DNA of 64,000 nucleotides, taken from the NCBI RefSeq assembly GCF_002205675.1, contig NZ_NISK01000002.1, positions 248,001-312,000 on the forward strand, in the 5' to 3' direction. How positions within the stretch are numbered: the stretch's first letter is position 1; each line of letters opens with the position of its first letter. The notes beneath the pieces were generated by a model. That model did no database searches and was not told the DNA's origin. It saw only the letters and a program-made list of their open reading frames with translations. The translations under genes and the position numbers were made by a program. Shown piece by piece: positions 43,423 to 53,022 of this stretch. The DNA is from Sphingopyxis bauzanensis (GTDB lineage: Bacteria; Pseudomonadota; Alphaproteobacteria; Sphingomonadales; Sphingomonadaceae).

Positions 43423-43905
43423 ATGGACATCGTACAATGGATCGGCGTCTGGGTGTTTGGAGCAGCGGCCGCCGCCTGCCTCGTCGCCGGAACGCGGCCC
43501 TGGCCGTTGCTCGGGCTCGCCAATGCCTGCTTCGCGATCGAAGCAGCGGTCAGTTGGCGGCGCCGTCTCCCCGAGACAATCCGAAGCGCGGTCAGCGAAG
43601 CCACAGGGTCGCTCGGTTTGCTGCATCTGGCGACGCTTTTGCTGGTTATCGCAGCCGGGCTCTTCGTGCTCGCCAAATTGCGCCAACCTGCCGCGGACGG
43701 CGCGAACTCGGGAGCGGCAACGGCTACCTTGCTGAGCGCCTTGCTTTTTCTGGTCGACACGGCGTCGCTCGGCGGTATCGATACCTTGCTGTACCGCGAG
43801 GCGAACGGCCTGCCTGTGATCGGCTGGCTGTGGAGCTTGCTCGGGGCGGCCACAATCTTGGCCGCACTGTCTGCGGCCCGACGTTCAGGAGCCAATAAGC
43901 GATGA
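43423..43905 (+). CDS. Membrane protein of unknown function (EPS locus)
   Basis: A 160-residue protein with four or five hydrophobic spans (about 5-22, 27-43, 63-82, 97-114 and 132-150). No family is recognised. It overlaps the following glycosyltransferase by four bases (ATGA), so it is probably translated with it. Its place in the locus suggests a membrane partner for polysaccharide synthesis, but it is too short for a Wzx flippase or Wzy polymerase. Confidence 0.65.
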   Translation: MDIVQWIGVWVFGAAAAACLVAGTRPWPLLGLANACFAIEAAVSWRRRLPETIRSAVSEATGSLGLLHLATLLLVIAAGLFVLAKLRQPAADGANSGAATATLLSALLFLVDTASLGGIDTLLYREANGLPVIGWLWSLLGAATILAALSAARRSGANKR

Positions 43906-44996
43906 GACTGTTGTTCGCCCTCCCCGGCTTCCATCGCTATGATCGCGGCGCCGAGGTGGCGCTGCTTTCGGTTGCCGATGCGCTGGCGCGCACCGGCGAC
44001 GATGTCATGGTGATGGGCGCGGGTGCGGCGCGCGCCGGTACCGCTTATGATTTTCACAGCGTTGGCGCGATCCGGCGCGAACGGTTCGAGCGCTTTCCCT
44101 TTTTTCCCGTACTGCGCAACGAAACGGCGTGGGAAGATGCAAGCTTCGTACCCGGGTTGCTCGCGGCCTACCGCCCCGGCGATTATGATGCGGTGGTCAC
44201 CTGTTCCTTTCCCTTCACTCACTGGGCCTTGCGGCGCCCGGCCCGGGCAAGACCGCTGCAGATCTTCGTCACCCAGAATGGCGACTGGCCAGCATATGCT
44301 TCCAACTCAGAATATCGCAGCTTTCGCTGTGACGGGCTTGTGTGCACCAATCCAGATTTTTTCGAACGCAATCGGGAGCAGTGGCGCTGCGCCCTGGTTC
44401 CCAACGGGGTTGATCTCGATCGCTTTGTCCCCGGCGTAGCGGAGCGCGAACGCTTCGGGCTGCCAGCTGACAAGCCGATCGTGCTGATGGTCAGCGCCTT
44501 CATCGAAACCAAACGGGTGCTCGACGGGATCAGGGCGGTCAGCCAGCTTGACGATGCCTATCTCGTCGTCGCCGGCGATGGTCCGCTGCGTGATGAAGGC
44601 GAAGCGCTCGCTGCCGACCTGCTGCCCGGGCGGTTCAAGCGGCTCAGCCTCGCGGCGAGTGACATGCCGGCGCTCTATCGTTCGGCAGACGCATTTCTGC
44701 ACCTGTCACTGCTCGAATCCTTCGGCAACGTCTTTATCGAGGCTTGGGCGAGCGGGCTTCCTGTGATCGGTCATGACAGCGAACGCCTGCGCTGGATCTT
44801 GGGCGATAGCGGGGAATTTCTTTGCGATACCGAAGACCAGCGGGCGCTGGTCGCCATGCTGCGGGCCGCGCTTGCGCGCGGACGGGAGCGCGAAGGTCAG
44901 CCCCACGGCATCGAGCGCTTCTCATGGGCCACCGTCGCCGACCAGTACCGCGATTTCATAACTGGCTTGGTCGCCGAGCGGCGATCAGTTAGCTAG
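43902..44996 (+). CDS. GT4-type glycosyltransferase
   Basis: A 364-residue GT-B transferase. Start [20 protein letters not shown], an acceptor half, the nucleotide-binding [29 protein letters not shown], and the C-terminal EX7E-like [25 protein letters not shown] lies ten bases upstream of the ATG. It acts at the cytoplasmic membrane face adding a sugar in exopolysaccharide synthesis; donor unknown. It converges with the UDP-glucuronate decarboxylase gene, overlapping by 12 bases. Confidence 0.85.
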   Translation: MRLLFALPGFHRYDRGAEVALLSVADALARTGDDVMVMGAGAARAGTAYDFHSVGAIRRERFERFPFFPVLRNETAWEDASFVPGLLAAYRPGDYDAVVTCSFPFTHWALRRPARARPLQIFVTQNGDWPAYASNSEYRSFRCDGLVCTNPDFFERNREQWRCALVPNGVDLDRFVPGVAERERFGLPADKPIVLMVSAFIETKRVLDGIRAVSQLDDAYLVVAGDGPLRDEGEALAADLLPGRFKRLSLAASDMPALYRSADAFLHLSLLESFGNVFIEAWASGLPVIGHDSERLRWILGDSGEFLCDTEDQRALVAMLRAALARGREREGQPHGIERFSWATVADQYRDFITGLVAERRSVS

Positions 44997-45941
44997 CTCG
45001 CGGAAATAGGCGATCGTTTTGGCGAGACCGTCGCGCAGCGCAACATTTGGTTCCCAGTCAAGTTCAGAGCGCGCGAGCGTGATGTCGGGCTTGCGCTGGG
45101 TCGGGTCGTCGGAAGGCAGCGGCAGCTGGATGAGCTTCGAGCGCGAACCGGTCATGTCGATGACCAATTCAGCGAGCTCGCGAATGGTGAATTCAACCGG
45201 GTTGCCGATATTGACCGGACCGGTGAAACCGTCGCGCGAATCCATCAGACGGAGCAGCCCGTCGACGAGATCGTCGACGTAACAGAAGCTGCGGGTCTGC
45301 GACCCGTCGCCGAAGATGGTGATGTCATCGCCGCGCAGCGCCTGCATGATGAAATTGGAGACAACGCGGCCGTCGGCGGGATGCATCCGCGGGCCATAGG
45401 TGTTGAAGATGCGCGCCACCTTGATGTCGATGCCATGTTGACGGTGATAATCGAAAAACAGCGTCTCGGCGCAGCGCTTGCCCTCGTCGTAGCAGCTACG
45501 CAGTCCGATCGGATTGACATTGCCCCAATAGGCTTCGGTCTGCGGATGCTGGGTCGGATCGCCATAGACTTCGCTGGTCGACGCCTGGAGGATCGGAATC
45601 TTGATCCGCTTGGCGAGGCCGAGCATGTTAATCGAACCGATCACCGACACCTTGGTGGTTTGCACCGGGTCGTGCTGATAATGGATCGGCGAGGCGGGGC
45701 AGGCAAGATTGAAGATCGCATCGACCTCGACGAACAGTGGCCAGCAGATATCGTGGCGCAGGAACTCGAAGCGCGGATGGTCGAGCAGATGTGCGATATT
45801 GGCCTTGGCACCGGTGAACAGATTGTCGACGCACAGCACCTCGTCACCGGCGGCGATCAAGCGGTCGATAAGGTGCGACCCGACAAAGCCCGCACCGCCG
45901 GTGACCAATACCCTGCGAGCCGAAAAATATTCACGCGCCAT
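44985..45941 (-). CDS. UDP-glucuronate decarboxylase-like SDR (UDP-xylose synthase)
   Basis: A 318-residue extended SDR. NAD site [19 protein letters not shown], the [19 protein letters not shown] segment and [13 protein letters not shown] typical of UDP-xylose synthase, catalytic Tyr-x3-Lys in [11 protein letters not shown], and [16 protein letters not shown] later. It decarboxylates UDP-glucuronate to UDP-xylose or the 4-keto product, supplying a sugar donor. No UDP-glucose dehydrogenase is visible in the window. The cytoplasmic enzyme would serve the glycosyltransferases nearby. Confidence 0.85.
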   Translation of the reverse strand: MAREYFSARRVLVTGGAGFVGSHLIDRLIAAGDEVLCVDNLFTGAKANIAHLLDHPRFEFLRHDICWPLFVEVDAIFNLACPASPIHYQHDPVQTTKVSVIGSINMLGLAKRIKIPILQASTSEVYGDPTQHPQTEAYWGNVNPIGLRSCYDEGKRCAETLFFDYHRQHGIDIKVARIFNTYGPRMHPADGRVVSNFIMQALRGDDITIFGDGSQTRSFCYVDDLVDGLLRLMDSRDGFTGPVNIGNPVEFTIRELAELVIDMTGSRSKLIQLPLPSDDPTQRKPDITLARSELDWEPNVALRDGLAKTIAYFRELAN

Positions 45942-46086
45942 CGTCTCAACATTCCTTCATTTTCTCAACTTGCCGGTAAAGCGCGCAGCGCCGCTTGCAA
46001 AGCGCTCAATTCTTGTCGTGTCATTTTGAAAGGTGGCGCAGCCTATTCTTGCCGTTTCGCGAGGATAGGCTAGAGCCCGATGTTCC

Positions 46087-47265
46087 ATGATAGAAATCCT
46101 CGCCTGGCTTGTCATCGTGCCGCTGGCTGCATCGCTCTTATATCTTGGCGCCGAGCTGCTTCTCGGCCTCTTTCCGCTCGACACGGCGAGCGGACCTCTT
46201 TCGCCGCCGCCGCGCATATTGCTGCTCGTCCCAGCGCACGACGAAGCGGCAGGGGTCGGAGCGACTGTCATGGCTTTGCGGACCGTCGTCCCTGCCGCGG
46301 ACATTCTCGTAATCGCCGACAACTGCCGCGATGACACCGCGGCCGCAGCGCGCGCAGCGGGCGCGCGAGTGGCCGAACGCGACGATCCCACACGTCGCGG
46401 CAAGGGATATGCGATGGCATTTGGCCGCGACCAGGTCGCTGCGGATCCGCCCGATGTCGTAATCATCGTCGATGCCGACTGCCGCCTTTCCGCTGGCAGC
46501 GCCGAGCGCCTCGCTGCGCAAGCGATTGCGCGCGATAGACCGATCCAGGCGGCGTATCTCATGACCGCCAACGGCGACGCATCGCCCCTGGTCGCCGTGT
46601 CGAACTTCGCAGTGCTCATTAAAAACGTGGTCCGTGCGCGCGGCCTTGTCCGCCTTGGTGGCGGGGGGCTGTTATTTGGCACCGGGATGGCATTTCCCTG
46701 GCCGCTCTTCCGCACCCTTCCGCTAGCGACGAGCGATGCGGTAGAGGATCTTGGTCTCGGCCTCTGGCTAGCGCGTCAGGGCATCGCCGTCGATCTCGAC
46801 GAACGCTCGCAGGTAACGAGCCCCGCTGCAGCGCTCGCGAGCAGCCGAGCGCAGCGCAGCCGTTGGGAGCATGGCTTCCTGCTCACCGCATCCCGGCAAG
46901 GCCTGCCCTTGCTGGCCGGCGGCATCGCAGCGGCATCGCGCCACCGCGCAGCGCTTGGCGCCCATCTCCTCGTCCCGCCGTTGGCGCTGCTGATGCTGCT
47001 GGCCTTGACCGGGCTCGCCGTCGCGGGCGCAGCGGGCGCCGCGTCGGGGCATTGGCTACCTTTTCTCATTCTTGCGGCCGCCTTCACATTTGCCGTCACC
47101 CTGCTGCTGGTAGCCTGGTGGCGCCATGCACGGCGCGACCTGGCACTTGCGGCACTCCTCCGCATTCCATTATATATGATGTGGAAAATACCGATTTATA
47201 TCGGTTTTTTTACCCGTCGCCAGACTGGCTGGAACCGGACGCGGCGGCCAGGCGAGGAGGATTGA
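46087..47265 (+). CDS. GT2-type glycosyltransferase, membrane-bound
   Basis: A 392-residue protein with an N-terminal span (about 4-24), a GT2 domain (RILLLVPAHDEAAGVGATV, DILVIADNCRDDTAAAAR, IIVDADCRLSAGS as the DxD), and a late QRSRWEHGF that resembles the QxxRW acceptor motif. Two or three C-terminal spans follow. It could be a processive or lipid-linked glycosyltransferase. Its end overlaps the WecG/TagA-like gene by 56 bases on the other strand. Product unknown. Confidence 0.82.
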   Translation: MIEILAWLVIVPLAASLLYLGAELLLGLFPLDTASGPLSPPPRILLLVPAHDEAAGVGATVMALRTVVPAADILVIADNCRDDTAAAARAAGARVAERDDPTRRGKGYAMAFGRDQVAADPPDVVIIVDADCRLSAGSAERLAAQAIARDRPIQAAYLMTANGDASPLVAVSNFAVLIKNVVRARGLVRLGGGGLLFGTGMAFPWPLFRTLPLATSDAVEDLGLGLWLARQGIAVDLDERSQVTSPAAALASSRAQRSRWEHGFLLTASRQGLPLLAGGIAAASRHRAALGAHLLVPPLALLMLLALTGLAVAGAAGAASGHWLPFLILAAAFTFAVTLLLVAWWRHARRDLALAALLRIPLYMMWKIPIYIGFFTRRQTGWNRTRRPGEED

Positions 47266-48007
47266 TGCGTCGCCAACGCCACCAGATCAAAAATATCCTC
47301 GGCCCGTCAACAAGGTAACGGCGCCACAGGCGCCGGGGCTCGCGGAGCAGGCGGTACAACCATTCGAGACTGGCGCGCTGCATCCATAGAGGAGCGCGGC
47401 TCTTCGCTCCGGTCATGAATTCCAGCGACGCTCCGATGCACAGCGCAACCCCGCGCGCCTGGCCGCGCGCGGCGATCTCGGCGCAGACGATCTCGCTTTG
47501 CGGGGCGCCGATCGCCAGAAATGTGACATCCGCAGCAGTGGCTTCAACATAGTCGGCGATCGCGGCGCGCGCGGCAGCGCTGCGCCTTACTCCCATCGGC
47601 GGCTGGTGAAAGGACCAGGCAAAGCGGGGGAAGCGCGCGACAAGCTCGCGGTGGAGGGCGGTGTCACCGCCGACAACCGCGATCTTGCACGGCGGCAATG
47701 CCGCCTCGAGCAAGTCGCGCGTCAAATCGCTTCCCGCGACCACCGGCAGCGCCATCCCGGACCAGCGCGCAAGCCGGGCCAATATCCGGCTATCGCACAG
47801 GCACAGCGCGGCGGCCTGGTAACTTGCGACAAGTTCAGGATCGCGCGTGCGGTGCAACTGGACGATATGATCGACATTGGGGGTCACGACATAAGCGAAC
47901 GCCGGAACTGCGGCGAGCGCTCCGACGCGCTCGGCTGCCGCCGCCCGCGTCAGACGATCGAACTCGACCCCGAGAAACGCGCAGCGCTCCCTGGCAATGG
48001 GAGTCAT
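47210..48007 (-). CDS. WecG/TagA/CpsF family glycosyltransferase
   Basis: A 265-residue protein starting MTPIARERCAFLGVEFDRLT. Core blocks are AYVVTPNVDHIVQLHRTRD, ALPVVAGSDLTRDL, KIAVVGGDTALHRELVARF, and TFLAIGAPQSEIV, which match the family that transfers a sugar to a lipid-linked acceptor early in polysaccharide assembly. The ATG at 48007 overlaps the TPR gene stop (ATGA), so the two are coupled. A C-terminal segment of Arg and Trp near the membrane is seen. Confidence 0.85.
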   Translation of the reverse strand: MTPIARERCAFLGVEFDRLTRAAAAERVGALAAVPAFAYVVTPNVDHIVQLHRTRDPELVASYQAAALCLCDSRILARLARWSGMALPVVAGSDLTRDLLEAALPPCKIAVVGGDTALHRELVARFPRFAWSFHQPPMGVRRSAAARAAIADYVEATAADVTFLAIGAPQSEIVCAEIAARGQARGVALCIGASLEFMTGAKSRAPLWMQRASLEWLYRLLREPRRLWRRYLVDGPRIFLIWWRWRRINPPRLAAASGSSQSGDG

Positions 48008-49581
48008 CGCATGACGATCCGGCCAAAAAGGCCGTTCGGCGCTGCCTGGCCAGGGAGAAAGTCGATGGCGTACAGTGTCGCGGCGTCGGCGAGGCCAGCT
48101 TCGGCGGCCTGCTGGCACGACGCGTCGAACCGCTGGCAGCTATCGCGGTAGAGGCGCCAGCCGCTGAGCAGCGCGGGGGCGGCATGGGTCAGGCGGCGGG
48201 CCACCGAAACCGCCTCTCGCTCCATCCCCGCGCGTGCGAGCCAGTCGAAATAGGCGCGCGCCAGCTCTGCGTCCTGTGAATTTGCGGCGATACCCTGCCG
48301 CCACATGCGGCGGGCATTCTCCATATCCTCGCGGCGCGTATAGGCGTCTGCGGCCAATATCCAGGCCCGCTTCTGCCCAGAACATTGGCTGGCGGCCACT
48401 TGCGCCGCGCGCTGCGCGTCGGCGACGGCGCCCCGCTGCAGCGCGGTTTCGGCGCGCACAGTCAAGGCAAGGCAATGGGTGTCGTCTGCAGCGATGACCT
48501 GGTCGGCGAGGCGCCTTGCTTCAGACCAGCGCGCCTCGCGCGCCGCAATCAGTGCATCGAGCGCCTTGCGCTGACCGCGGTCAAGTCCTGCAAGCAACTG
48601 TCGCGCTGCAGCCAGGCGGTTACGCTCGGCCAAAAACTCGGCGGTCGCGAGCCGGGCTGCCATCGATCCGGTGGTGGCAATGGGCGCCAGGCTCGCATCG
48701 GCAGGCCCGACGTCGCCATATTCGCGCCACAGCGCGAGACTCTGCGCGATCCGCTCGGCAGTGGCTTTGGGGTCGGCCAACGCCGCAACGATCAGGCCGC
48801 TCCCATCGCTTGCGCGCCCGTCCTTGAACGCGAAATTGGCTTCATCGAGCCGCAGATCGGGATCGCCCGGCGCGAGGTTGCGCAGCAGCGCGAACTGGGT
48901 GCGCATCCCCGCAGCGTCGCGCATGACGCGGTAGACTTCGAGCCGCGTCGCCACGACCCCCAAAGTATTGGTTTTCGTGACACCGAAGCCCGAAAGCACT
49001 TGCAGCGCCTCTTGCGGTGACCCCTTGCGGACCGCGATGCGCGCTTTGAGGATCACTCCACCTTCGTCGTTGGGGTCACGCGCCAGAATGCGGTCGGCAA
49101 TGCTATCGGCCTCAGCAAAGCGTTTGCGGATGACGCCATGGAGGCCGCGCACTAGCAGCGCGCCGGGCTCGTCGGGCGTCAGCGAGAGGATGGCATCGGT
49201 CGCCTCGATGGATTCACGCAAATTCCCGGTCTGTAGTCCGAGCTGCGATACTGCCTGCAGCGCCTCCAAATTCGTCGGATCGAGCGACATCGCGTCGCTG
49301 TAGGCACTGAAGGCGCCCGACCGTGAGCCGGCTGCTATTTCGATGCGGCCGCGCAACAGATGATATTGCGGCTCGTCGTCGCGTTGCTCGATTGCCTCCT
49401 TGATCGCGAGCCGCGCTTCGGCGATGCGGTTCTGACCAAGCAGGTTCTGCGCCAATGCGGCGTCTTCTGCGGCCGCGACTGCCGAGCCGCCGCAGCCCGC
49501 AAGTGATGCGGCGGCGGCGAGCAATAATGTGCCGACGGCAATCTGGATCAGGGGCAACGGGAGCTTCCCAAACTGGGTCAA
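48004..49581 (-). CDS. TPR lipoprotein of the EPS/exosortase locus (PrsT-like)
   Basis: A 525-residue protein with a lipoprotein signal (LLLAAAASLAGC, Cys about residue 30) and many TPR-type helix pairs (AEARLAIKEAIEQRDDEPQY, AFSAYSDAMSLDPTNLEALQ). The start is a TTG at 49581 with GGAA upstream; no ATG start fits. It resembles the TPR proteins (PrsT group) that accompany PEP-CTERM/EPS loci, so it may scaffold assembly in the periplasm. It is divergent from the Wza-like gene. Confidence 0.8.
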   Translation of the reverse strand: MTQFGKLPLPLIQIAVGTLLLAAAASLAGCGGSAVAAAEDAALAQNLLGQNRIAEARLAIKEAIEQRDDEPQYHLLRGRIEIAAGSRSGAFSAYSDAMSLDPTNLEALQAVSQLGLQTGNLRESIEATDAILSLTPDEPGALLVRGLHGVIRKRFAEADSIADRILARDPNDEGGVILKARIAVRKGSPQEALQVLSGFGVTKTNTLGVVATRLEVYRVMRDAAGMRTQFALLRNLAPGDPDLRLDEANFAFKDGRASDGSGLIVAALADPKATAERIAQSLALWREYGDVGPADASLAPIATTGSMAARLATAEFLAERNRLAAARQLLAGLDRGQRKALDALIAAREARWSEARRLADQVIAADDTHCLALTVRAETALQRGAVADAQRAAQVAASQCSGQKRAWILAADAYTRREDMENARRMWRQGIAANSQDAELARAYFDWLARAGMEREAVSVARRLTHAAPALLSGWRLYRDSCQRFDASCQQAAEAGLADAATLYAIDFLPGQAAPNGLFGRIVMR

Positions 49582-49679
49582 GGTGCGGAGTTCCTAGGGT
49601 TAACAAGCTAGCCAAAAACTTTAGAGCATCTTATAGACACGGCGAATTAACTGTCGACCGCTCAATAAGGTACACTCGA

Positions 49680-50327
49680 ATGATCAGACGCTCGCTCATG
49701 ATGGCGCTCGCCGCCGCAACAACGATGGCGTCGAGCGTGCAGGCGCAGCCCGTCAGCAGTCCGGCGAGCCAACCGCGGCCTGGGGCAGCCGGCGCCGCCG
49801 CTGCCCCGCCCTCCGCCGCGTCGACCTACCGGATCAACGCCGGCGATGAACTGGAAGTCTATGTCTGGGGCGAAGAACGTTTGCAGCGCAAGGTCAAGGT
49901 GCTGCCCGACGGTACGATTGCCTTCCCGCTGGTCGGCCAGATCGTGGTCCAGGGTTTCTTGCCTGCCGACGTCGAACGGCTGATTACCACCGGCCTGAGC
50001 GCCCAATATGTCGGCGCGGTGCCGCAGGTCACCGTCTCGGTTGTCGTGCCGTCGGGCATGCAGTTTTCGGTGATGGGCCGGGTCAAGTCGCCCGGCACCT
50101 TCAGCCCCGGGCGTTATATTAACGTCCTCGAAGCGCTGAGCATGGCAGGCGGCCCGGCAGAATTTGCCAATCTCGACAATGTACTGATCATCCGCAAGTC
50201 GGGCAACCAGCTGCGAACCCTCAACGCGCGGCTTGCTTCGCTGTTCAAGGTGGGGACCGATTCCCGCGATGTGGCGGGCGGTAACATTTTACAAATCGAA
50301 ACAGGCGATACGGTAATCGTTCGCTGA
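49680..50327 (+). CDS. Polysaccharide export protein (Wza/EpsA-like)
   Basis: A 215-residue protein with a signal peptide (cleavage near VQA-Q, about residue 21), a Pro/Ala/Ser linker and a polysaccharide-biosynthesis/export domain: YRINAGDELEVYVWGEERLQ, KVLPDGTIAFPLVGQI, then an SLBB-like repeat FSVMGRVKSPGTFSPGRYIN. No lipobox is seen, unlike Wza. AAGG lies before the ATG at 49680. Forms part of the outer-membrane exit route. One base overlaps the next gene. Confidence 0.88.
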   Translation: MIRRSLMMALAAATTMASSVQAQPVSSPASQPRPGAAGAAAAPPSAASTYRINAGDELEVYVWGEERLQRKVKVLPDGTIAFPLVGQIVVQGFLPADVERLITTGLSAQYVGAVPQVTVSVVVPSGMQFSVMGRVKSPGTFSPGRYINVLEALSMAGGPAEFANLDNVLIIRKSGNQLRTLNARLASLFKVGTDSRDVAGGNILQIETGDTVIVR

Positions 50328-51553
50328 TGGAGCAAAGGATTCGTCTGTTGAAGAACCTCGCTTCTTCTATGATCGCTGCGGTCTGCGCGTGCAGTGCGTC
50401 GATGGCTTTTGCCCAATCACCGCCGGAGATGACGCTCGATGTGTCGGTCGGGGGCGGTATTACGTCTAACCCGTTTCTCGACAGCAATGGAAAAACTTCG
50501 GGATCGGCAACGATCGCCCTTTCCCCGTCGGTCTTTGTCGAGGACGAGCTCGGCGAGACACGGCTCCGCGGCGATTTACGGCTAACCCAATATTTACAGC
50601 GCTATGGCAGCGATATTGCAGGAGCACTCGAAGCGACAACCGTCCGTAAGCTAGACGAACGGACGCAATTGGAGATTGGCGTTTCCGCGCGCACCTCGAG
50701 ATCTGCGCTCGGAAATGGCCTGATCTTTGCGCCGACGCCGGGCGAGATTCCCGGTCCGCTGGTGCCGCCGGTGAGCCCGATCCTTGACACCACGATTGCC
50801 GGAACGCGCGCGCGCACGACGAGCATCGGGACGAACATCGGCATCGCCCACGAGCTCGACGAACTTAGCGGCCTCAACGCGGGCGTCGAACTCAATGGAA
50901 CCTATATCGGCAACGATGCCGGTTTCGACTATCGCAGCGCATCGGCCAATTTGGGGTATGAACGCAAGCTTTCGCCGCGCACCACCGTGACGATGGGAAC
51001 GCAAGTCGGGGGCGTCGATTATCTCGGCCGACGCACGGGCGACAGTCTGATCGTGTCGCCGCGCGTCGGCGTGCAACAGCAGCTCAGCGAACGCATGAAC
51101 CTGATTGCCGACGCGGGAATTTCATTTGTCAGGACGGCGGTAGTCGGCGGTCATAGCGAGCGTGTCACCTTCGCAGGCAGCCTCGGCCTTTGCGATCGCG
51201 GTCCGAACCGGTCGCTGTGCCTGTCGGCCAGCCGCAGTGCGCAACCGACCGCGCTCGGGGGCGTCTCGACGGTCACCACCGCCGCGCTGAGCTATGACGC
51301 ACGGCTCAGCCGGGTCGATCGGCTGGCGCTCGGGGCACGTTATGGCCGGACCAACGAGGATGGCGCGGGGCTGCCCCTGGTGCGTGTCACCGACTTCGTC
51401 GGCGCCTCAGCCACCTATAGCCGCGATATCAGCGAACGCATTGCACTGACTGTCACGCCAAGCTACGCGAAATTGTTCGATGATCTGCAGCCGCGCCGTG
51501 CGAATTACGCAATCATGTTTGGGCTGACGATGAAGTTCGGAAAGCGGCGCTAG
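50327..51553 (+). CDS. Outer-membrane beta-barrel protein (EpsL-like)
   Basis: A 408-residue protein with a signal segment ending SMAFA-Q (about residue 29). The body has alternating hydrophobic/polar strands (LDVSVGGGITSNPFL, YRSASANLGYERKLSPRTT, ASATYSRDISERIALTVTPS) and ends FGLTMKFGKR, a typical barrel terminus. It overlaps the export gene by one base (TGATG) and the chain-length gene by one. This fits an outer-membrane pore or stabiliser of the exopolysaccharide exporter; no sequence proof of channel function. Confidence 0.8.
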   Translation: MEQRIRLLKNLASSMIAAVCACSASMAFAQSPPEMTLDVSVGGGITSNPFLDSNGKTSGSATIALSPSVFVEDELGETRLRGDLRLTQYLQRYGSDIAGALEATTVRKLDERTQLEIGVSARTSRSALGNGLIFAPTPGEIPGPLVPPVSPILDTTIAGTRARTTSIGTNIGIAHELDELSGLNAGVELNGTYIGNDAGFDYRSASANLGYERKLSPRTTVTMGTQVGGVDYLGRRTGDSLIVSPRVGVQQQLSERMNLIADAGISFVRTAVVGGHSERVTFAGSLGLCDRGPNRSLCLSASRSAQPTALGGVSTVTTAALSYDARLSRVDRLALGARYGRTNEDGAGLPLVRVTDFVGASATYSRDISERIALTVTPSYAKLFDDLQPRRANYAIMFGLTMKFGKRR

Positions 51554-52998
51554 TGGACGAAACCCTTTACGATCCCCCGCTCGACGACAGTGCAGCGGGC
51601 GGCAATTTCCTTGAGCAACTGCCCGTCATCCTCTGGCAGCGCCGCTGGTTCATCATCATTCCCGCAGTCATCGGCATTGTCGGGGCTATCGCGGCCGCGC
51701 TGCTGATTCCGCCCACTTATCGGTCGAACGCGATCATGCTGGTCGAATCGCCGCAGCTCCCGAAAGAAGTGCTGGGGCTCGACGGCGGCGACATGATTGA
51801 CCGCCGCGTGGCGGCGATTCGCCAACAAATCACGGCGCGTCCCGATCTGATCCAGCTGATCGAGCGCCACGGGCTCTATACGAGCGCGCGCCAGAGCAAG
51901 CCGCTGTCGGAAGTGCTCGATGACATGCGTTCTGCGATAACCCTTACGCCTGCCGAAGCGATTCTGCCGGGACGCAGCACGGATAGCCGGACAATTTCGT
52001 TCGAGCTGGCGTTCGAATATTCTCAGCCGGCGCAGACGCAGGCAGTTACGCAGGACCTCATGGACCGGGTGCTCCAGCTCGACGCCCGCGGCAGCGCCGA
52101 GCAAGCCACCAACACCGTCCAGTTCCTCACCGACCAGTCGGCCGGGCTCGAAACACAGATAGCGGCGCTGCAGTCGCAGATCGCTCAGATCAACGCGCGC
52201 AACGGCAGCGCCCTGTCCGGTGGCGGCGTCATCATGGGCGGCGGCACTGGCAGTTACGACGTCCAGATCGCCGCCTTGCAGCGCGAAAACCAGTTGCTTA
52301 TCCAACAGCGCAACGTCGCGCAAACGAGCGATCAGCGCGACCCGGTGGTCGCCGCGGCCGAACAACGGCTGGCCAGTGCCCGCTCGGTTTACGCGGACAC
52401 ACATCCAGACGTGGTGATTGCGAAGCAGGCTCTCGCCGAAGCAAGAAAGCTGGCCAAATCCAACAGCGAAAAGCTGCCGCTCGACACGATCGACGAACAG
52501 ATCCGTTTCAACAACGAACAAATTGCAGCGCTGCGCGCCGCAAAAGCTGGTGAAACGGCGCAGATCAATTCGCAGCTCTCGGCGCAGGCACGAGCCCCCC
52601 TCGTGCAACAGCAAATCAGCGAACTGCAGCAGCGGCTCAATGCCCTGAATGCGCAATATGATGAGGTCCAGAACCGCCTGTTGTCGGCCCGAGCCGGGGT
52701 GCGCGCGGAAGACGAACAAATGACTGAACGGCTTTCGGTTGTCGAACCGCCGGTCATACCCGACCAGCCGAGCTGGCCCAACCGCTGGCTGATCGCTGCG
52801 ATCGGGATCGGCGGCGGCCTCGGCCTCGGCTTCATCCTTGCGCTCGCGGTCGAGTTGCTGCTCCGTCCGATCCGCGATCCCTCGGCGCTTAAGTCGATCT
52901 TCGGCGCGCCGCCGCTCGGCATTATTCCGATTATCGAGGTCACGACGGTCCGCCGCGTCGGCTGGCGCCGCTTCATCCCGTCGCGCGCCAAGCGCTGA
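51553..52998 (+). CDS. Wzz/GumC-type chain-length determinant protein
   Basis: A 481-residue protein. N-terminal span (about 32-52, RWFIIIPAVIGIVGAI), a long coiled coil with LRRLNALN-like heptads (TQIAALQSQIAQINARN, EQIRFNNEQIAALRAAK), and a C-terminal span (LIAAIGIGGGLGLGFILALA), then a short basic tail. This is the polysaccharide co-polymerase arrangement without the fused kinase; the kinase is the next gene. A GTG at 51553 starts it, overlapping the barrel stop by one base. Confidence 0.88.
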   Translation: MDETLYDPPLDDSAAGGNFLEQLPVILWQRRWFIIIPAVIGIVGAIAAALLIPPTYRSNAIMLVESPQLPKEVLGLDGGDMIDRRVAAIRQQITARPDLIQLIERHGLYTSARQSKPLSEVLDDMRSAITLTPAEAILPGRSTDSRTISFELAFEYSQPAQTQAVTQDLMDRVLQLDARGSAEQATNTVQFLTDQSAGLETQIAALQSQIAQINARNGSALSGGGVIMGGGTGSYDVQIAALQRENQLLIQQRNVAQTSDQRDPVVAAAEQRLASARSVYADTHPDVVIAKQALAEARKLAKSNSEKLPLDTIDEQIRFNNEQIAALRAAKAGETAQINSQLSAQARAPLVQQQISELQQRLNALNAQYDEVQNRLLSARAGVRAEDEQMTERLSVVEPPVIPDQPSWPNRWLIAAIGIGGGLGLGFILALAVELLLRPIRDPSALKSIFGAPPLGIIPIIEVTTVRRVGWRRFIPSRAKR

Positions 52999-53022
52999 TG
53001 CCCAACGTCCGAAGGTTCCCCC

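Noticed and set aside
41659..43686. 675-residue leftward frame over EpsI/EpsD
   Set aside because: Antisense to three recognised rightward genes; composition (Arg, Gln, Asp, His rich) is typical of shadow frames.
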